Positions 49,670-53,214 of a stretch of DNA of 53,214 nt are shown here, one piece after another. The DNA is from Pseudomonas fildesensis (GTDB lineage: Bacteria; Pseudomonadota; Gammaproteobacteria; Pseudomonadales; Pseudomonadaceae). Each line of letters begins with the position of its first letter. Position 1 is the stretch's first letter. The translations under genes were made by a program, and so were the position numbers. The DNA lies in assembly GCF_001050345.1 (NCBI RefSeq), contig NZ_LFMW01000023.1, positions 1-53,214 on the forward strand, written 5' to 3'. A model generated the notes under the pieces. It had not been told where the DNA came from. It saw only the letters and a program-made list of their open reading frames with translations, and ran no database searches.

Positions 49670-50209
49670 ATGAAACTCAAAGCACTTGCACCTGCGATCA
49701 CCCTGATCATGGCCGCCAGCGGGCACGCCGCCAGCCTCTCACTCAGCAGCCCGGACATTGCGGACCAAAGGCCGCTGACTCACCTGCAAGAATTCAACAG
49801 CTTCGGCTGCAACGGCGGCAACACCTCCCCTGCCCTGGCCTGGACCAACGCCCCGGCGGGCACCAAAAGCTATGCCATTACCGTTTACGACCCCGACGCC
49901 CCGACCGGTAGCGGCTGGTGGCACTGGACCCTGGTCAACCTGCCCACCACCGTCAACAGCGTGCCTGCCAATGTGGGAGCCAACCTGCCTGCCGGAGCGG
50001 TGCAAGGGCGCACGGATTACGGCCAGCCCGGCTTTGGCGGCGCATGCCCGCCAGTTGGTGACGCACCGCATCGCTATCAATTCACCGTGTGGGCGTTGAA
50101 AGTCGACAAGCTGCCGATCAACAATCAGTCCAGCGGCGCCCTGGTCGGCTACATGCTCAATGCCAACAGCCTGGCCAAGGCCACAATTACGGCCTCTTAC
50201 GGACGCTAG
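49670..50209 (+). CDS. YbhB/YbcL-type PEBP family protein, exported
   Basis: 179 aa with a signal peptide (ALAPAITLIMAASGHAAS) and the PEBP core: SFGCNGGNTSPALAW, YAITVYDPDAPTGSGWWHW and RTDYGQPGFGGACPPVGD with HRYQFTVWAL. Raf-kinase-inhibitor-like fold; bacterial role unclear. ATG 49670 was chosen for the signal peptide. Next gene, an AraC regulator, starts 5 bases after its stop, so they share a transcript. Confidence 0.9.
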   Translation: MKLKALAPAITLIMAASGHAASLSLSSPDIADQRPLTHLQEFNSFGCNGGNTSPALAWTNAPAGTKSYAITVYDPDAPTGSGWWHWTLVNLPTTVNSVPANVGANLPAGAVQGRTDYGQPGFGGACPPVGDAPHRYQFTVWALKVDKLPINNQSSGALVGYMLNANSLAKATITASYGR

Positions 50210-50214
50210 TCACG

Positions 50215-51036
50215 ATGGATGTTCATGAAGGTTTGCGGCACCGGGAAAGCATCATCGAAAGCTGCGTGATCAGGGCCCGGCAACATCACACCCTGCAACG
50301 CGTGCCGATCTTCATGACGGCCCTGTGCCGCGTGCGCCAAGGGCAAAAGCTGATGCAGTGGGACGAGCGGGAAATGCGCGCAGGCCCACAGCATTTGATT
50401 TTACTGCCCGCGGGCCGCGAGGTCGGCGTGACAAACTTTCCCGGTGCCCAGGGTGACTACATCGCTGATGTGGTGGCTTTTCCGGTGGTGGTGTTGCGTA
50501 ATTTCGTCGCCCGCTATGGCGCGCAGTTCACCCGCGCGACCTCGGGCAGCGTCAGTACAGACCTGTGCATACGCCTGGATAAACAGACCCGACAAGCCTG
50601 GGACCAATTGCTGATCGCACTGAGCACCGGCGCCCCGGCGACCTTGTGCACCCACTATGGCGAAGCCGTGCTGCTCTGCCTGTGCCTAGCCGGCCAGGCG
50701 GGGCCGTTGCTGATGGATCGCAACGATCCATTGAGCGAGCGGGTACAGCGGCTGATCGGCAGCAACCTGTCCAGGGACTGGACCGTTGCCAGCGTCGCGC
50801 AGCAATTGAACCTGGGTGAATCCACCCTGCGCCGACAGCTGGCCAACGAGGACGCGAGCTTCAGGTCCATTCTGGAAAATGTTCGCCTGGGGGCGGCCTT
50901 GCAACAGCTGCAAACCTCCAGGGATTCCATCGGGGAGATTTCCATCGCGTGCGGGTATGCCTCGGCTTCACGGTTTGCAGTGAGGTTTAAGTCGCACTAT
51001 GGGCTTTCACCACGGTCGTTGCGGGCGTCGATGTGA
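50215..51036 (+). CDS. AraC-family regulator
   Basis: 273 aa with an N-terminal cupin-like sensor (MRAGPQHLILLPAGREVGVT) and a C-terminal double HTH: WTVASVAQQLNLGESTLRRQL, then IGEISIACGYASASRFAVRF and YGLSPRSLRAS. ATG 50215 lies right after the PEBP stop; the longer open frame reads through that gene. It may autoregulate the PEBP-araC pair or act elsewhere. Confidence 0.87.
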   Translation: MDVHEGLRHRESIIESCVIRARQHHTLQRVPIFMTALCRVRQGQKLMQWDEREMRAGPQHLILLPAGREVGVTNFPGAQGDYIADVVAFPVVVLRNFVARYGAQFTRATSGSVSTDLCIRLDKQTRQAWDQLLIALSTGAPATLCTHYGEAVLLCLCLAGQAGPLLMDRNDPLSERVQRLIGSNLSRDWTVASVAQQLNLGESTLRRQLANEDASFRSILENVRLGAALQQLQTSRDSIGEISIACGYASASRFAVRFKSHYGLSPRSLRASM

Positions 51037-51077
51037 GGTTGTCATGACGCAGTGAGGCCTAAATAAATCAGCCCCCT

Positions 51078-51551
51078 TTAACTGCGCAACAAAATTGCGT
51101 ATGGCAACTCACTCTCAATAATTTCAGGTGAGCGGAAGTAATAAATTGCCCTCTGGCCTTCCAGGCTCTTATGAACGAACGCGCCGTCAGATATGACGCG
51201 ATAAGAGGCGTACTCCAAAAAATGCTGTGGGTCCAGAGACCTCAAAGCACCGCGTATACTGCCGTAGCTCATTCCCGCTTCAGATGGAAGCAACTCCACC
51301 GGTGGAAAACATTCGGCCATATCATCGCTTTCAATCTCTCGAAAATAGGCTCGACGAAAGGCAGGCTCACTGGATGCCCAAAAAAGTGAACCCAGCTTGA
51401 TCCTTTCCTTACCCTCCTCAAAAACGCTATCCGCTAAAAAATACTTCGAGTCTGAGATTTTATATACGCCGTCTTCCAGAGCAATTCCGCCCTCCGGCAA
51501 ATCGACATAACTCCCAACCCTTAACTTACATAGCGTTGGCCAATCAAGCAT
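51078..51551 (-). CDS. Hypothetical protein, AT-rich, possibly acquired
   Basis: 157 aa acidic soluble protein, not recognised. Codon use is clearly more AT-rich than its neighbours (many A/T third positions, e.g. AAAAAATACTT, ATTTTATATACG), suggesting foreign origin. Features: LEDGVYKISDSKYFLADSVF, then a Glu-rich middle and YASYRVISDGAFVH. The look is that of a small immunity or accessory protein, but no toxin partner is seen next to it. Confidence 0.65.
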   Translation of the reverse strand: MLDWPTLCKLRVGSYVDLPEGGIALEDGVYKISDSKYFLADSVFEEGKERIKLGSLFWASSEPAFRRAYFREIESDDMAECFPPVELLPSEAGMSYGSIRGALRSLDPQHFLEYASYRVISDGAFVHKSLEGQRAIYYFRSPEIIESELPYAILLRS

Positions 51552-51632
51552 GTCTAACCCTCCGAACCTGTGGTGAAGACGGGGACGAATCCATTTTCGA
51601 TCTATCCCTTTTGGAGCTGTTGCGGGTGATGA

Positions 51633-52184
51633 CTATTTAGCAACTGATCCCGCGGGTTTCATACCCAAACATGCCGGGATGCCGTTTTGGATGGCTGGCA
51701 TCGGCACCCGTACGTCTTTCCCATCTACCCGCCCCAAGCGACTCAACTCCACGCCGCACTTGTTGCCTCGCACGTTCAACGTAACTTCATATTCAGCGTT
51801 GGCTTCCGGGGTCAGTCCCACCTGGAAGCCGCACATCCAGTTATAGCCGTCAGTGCTGACAAAGACATAACCCTCAGTGCCCGGCTTGACCTTGATTTCC
51901 AGAAAGCCCCGGGCCTTGGCCGGCGGCGGAACAATCATGCCCGCACGGCGAGGAGTGTCCGGCACGTAAAGGTTGTTGAGCGCCCCTGCCTCTCGCCCCG
52001 CGCAGTGCTGGTCGTCGAGGTAATAAAGCTTGGCGTTTGAGGAGTTGGACACGAATCGCAGCTTGGCAGCGTCGGGCTCGGTGGCGTCGACGTAGTTATT
52101 TTTGGCCGCACACCCTGCCAGCAAAGAGGAAAACAACGCAGCGAAGACAATAGCGCGAGGCAAACGACGCGGGAAAAACGGCAT
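51633..52184 (-). CDS. Putative lipoprotein, 183 residues
   Basis: N-terminal signal with lipobox (FAALFSSLLAGC). The mature part has DDQHCAGREAG, a FVSTDGYNWMCGFQ segment and NKCGVELSRLG; at least four cysteines besides the lipidated one could pair. ATG 52184 is favoured because AAGGA sits 8 bases before it; ATG 52193 is too close to that site. Not recognised as a named family. Confidence 0.75.
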   Translation of the reverse strand: MPFFPRRLPRAIVFAALFSSLLAGCAAKNNYVDATEPDAAKLRFVSNSSNAKLYYLDDQHCAGREAGALNNLYVPDTPRRAGMIVPPPAKARGFLEIKVKPGTEGYVFVSTDGYNWMCGFQVGLTPEANAEYEVTLNVRGNKCGVELSRLGRVDGKDVRVPMPAIQNGIPACLGMKPAGSVAK

Positions 52185-52193
52185 GGGGTTCAT

Positions 52194-52762
52194 CCTTGAA
52201 ACACGAAAACGAGTGCGTGATGCTACTGAAGGGCGTTATCACTGTCCATTTGCAGCATCACGTGGATCACATCGATGATACTGATACTTTAAACTTCGCC
52301 CCTTTTTGCTTTCATCCGAATTTCACACCCGTGGTCCAGCCACTTACCTTGCTGGCTATGCGTCGACACGCCAAGACGCGCCGCCACATCAGCGACAGGC
52401 AGCTTCTTTTCGGTCACTTGATTGACCGCTTGGATTTTGAATTCTTCGGGGTAACGCGGGTTGCTAATGGCACCTCCTAATTGGCCTCAGTTTAAGGCAA
52501 AGAGGTGTCTACGAAACCCGGGGCGATTCATTCCCAAAATAGTCACTATTTCCGCAAACCAGCCCTGTAACCGCAACGGCCCCCGTTGCCCCGCGAAAGT
52601 CAGCCATCTATAGTCCGCTCCGTCGCCAGCTTGATCGGCGATGGGATTCGCAGCCCTAAAAAAGAATTACCACCAAAAACCGTTGAGCCCGACAGATCCG
52701 ATTTTCGGTGATGTCTCGTTTTACGGCTGTTCGATACTTTTTCTTTCTTAGGGATTTCCACC
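52194..52762. other. Gene-poor gap around IS3 fragment
   Basis: Apart from the IS3 OrfA remnant at 52355-52468, no convincing gene is seen. A low-GC patch at about 52655-52760 (AAAAAAGAATTACC, TTTTTCTTTCTTAGGG) may hold the promoter of the next gene, but no clear -35/-10 can be claimed. Confidence 0.5.
52355..52468 (-). pseudogene. Truncated IS3-family OrfA (transposase) fragment
   Basis: Minus-strand reading after GGAGGTGCC gives, from ATT in place of ATG, SNPRYPEEFKIQAVNQVTEK and then KLPVADVAARLGVSTHS. That is the N-terminal HTH of IS3-type OrfA. After STHS the homology stops (expected LYAWIKRY is missing) and the frame wanders. No OrfB or full terminal repeats were seen, so this is a dead insertion-sequence scrap. 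Confidence 0.8.
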
Positions 52763-53056
52763 TTGAAAATTCAACACCCGCCCCGCCGCTTCACCCCCAT
52801 GCCCCAAACCGCAACCGACTACCCTGTCCTGCTCATCGACAGCGACGCCCCGCTCGGCGAGTTGCACGCCTGCGCCAGCGAGCGCCTGAATGCCGCGCTC
52901 GCCTACCTGCATCTGATGGCCTGTTCCAATGTGTCCGACTATGCCGAGCACGATATCAATACCGTCGCCAATACCGCCCGGATCATGGTCCAGGATGTGG
53001 CGGATGTGTTTACGGTGATGGAGCGGCGGGGGTTTGATTCGCCTGCTGTGGGGTGA
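52763..53056 (+). CDS. Small hypothetical protein (DUF3077-like?)
   Basis: 97 aa. Start TTG at 52763 follows AGGGATTTCCACC; an ATG at 52799 is the alternative. The helical part (LGELHACASERLNAALAYLHLM, then DINTVANTARIMVQDVADVF) resembles small Pseudomonas proteins of the DUF3077/DUF6124 kind, recognised only loosely. Role unknown. A rho-independent terminator follows within 20 bases. Confidence 0.65.
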   Translation: MKIQHPPRRFTPMPQTATDYPVLLIDSDAPLGELHACASERLNAALAYLHLMACSNVSDYAEHDINTVANTARIMVQDVADVFTVMERRGFDSPAVG

Positions 53057-53074
53057 TGTGATTTGAGCTGTGAG

Positions 53075-53097
53075 GAAACCCGCTTTGGCGGGTTTTC
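53075..53097 (+). terminator. Rho-independent terminator
   Basis: GAAACCCGC-TTTG-GCGGGTTTTC is a perfect stem with a four-base loop followed by T-rich sequence, about 20 bases after the stop of the small gene ending at 53056. Confidence 0.85.
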
Positions 53098-53114
53098 TAG
53101 TTTTTGTGAAGGGT

Positions 53115-53160
53115 TGGGAGACCCGCTTTTTGTGGCGAGCGGGCTTGCCCGCGTTGGGCG
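53115..53160. repeat. REP unit at window end
   Basis: GTGGCGAGCGGGCTTGCCCGC starting near 53130 is a Pseudomonas REP unit of the same family, in opposite orientation, as the one at the left end of the window. Its partner half would lie beyond 53214 if it is a REPIN. Confidence 0.7.
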
Positions 53161-53214
53161 GGGAAGCCGCCCCCGTATGACCGCCGCAGTGTGTCAGGCA
53201 CACCGCAGTTGCAG

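Noticed and set aside
52355..52468. Active insertion sequence
   Set aside because: Only about 38 codons of OrfA remain, with no OrfB or matching terminal repeats.

Overview
The window looks like the chromosome of a Pseudomonas of the fluorescens group. The evidence is high-GC coding, Pseudomonas-type REP/REPIN repeats in many intergenic gaps, a P. putida-style aco locus, and a P. aeruginosa-like nir-nor-dnr denitrification island. No tRNA, rRNA, CRISPR array or intact mobile element was seen.

Layout. (1) 223-5758: acetoin catabolism, acoABC on the minus strand, divergent from the sigma54 activator acoR, with a good -24/-12 promoter and TGAGACGC palindromes between them. A deleted acetoin/diacetyl-reductase remnant follows. 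(2) 5946-10522: TonB-dependent siderophore receptor, MFS transporter, AraC regulator, AhpD-like protein. (3) 10836-17451: pdxH-moaB-moeA-ubiU-ubiV-ubiT (molybdenum cofactor and O2-independent ubiquinone synthesis) and nnrS with a four-helix membrane protein. (4) 17809-34125: dnr and its small partner, norCB and norD, nirQ-nirO-nirP, and the complete nirSMCFDLGHJEN operon for cytochrome cd1 and heme d1. (5) 34126-39687: a tandem array of five REPIN units, hemN preceded by a HemN paralogue without the radical-SAM cysteines, a second four-helix protein, and an OprD porin. (6) 39869-53214: accessory region with copper-delivery genes (DUF2946, SCO1, PCuAC), cupin, HIT, two GNATs, an AraC relic, small hypotheticals, a PAS-GGDEF protein, XRE-cupin, LysE with a doubly broken LysR, PEBP, AraC, a lipoprotein and an IS3 scrap.

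How it works together. Six sites fitting the Anr/Dnr consensus TTGAT-N4-ATCAA (four exact in both half-sites), serving seven transcription units, tie regions 3-5 into one low-oxygen/nitric-oxide regulon. Five sites are centred 62-71 bases before the chosen start codons, which leaves a uniform short leader if activation occurs from about -41.5. The regulon supplies nitrite reductase (nirS) and its electron carrier, heme d1 synthesis, nitric oxide reductase, NO handling (nnrS), anaerobic quinone (ubiUVT), anaerobic heme (hemN), and Moco maturation for a nitrate reductase that must lie elsewhere. Nitrous oxide reductase is also not in the window.

The least explained parts are the radical-SAM-dead HemN paralogue, the paired three-histidine membrane proteins, and the oxygen-using pdxH at the head of an anaerobic operon. 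All gene names are from recognition of protein sequence by eye; no database search was run.
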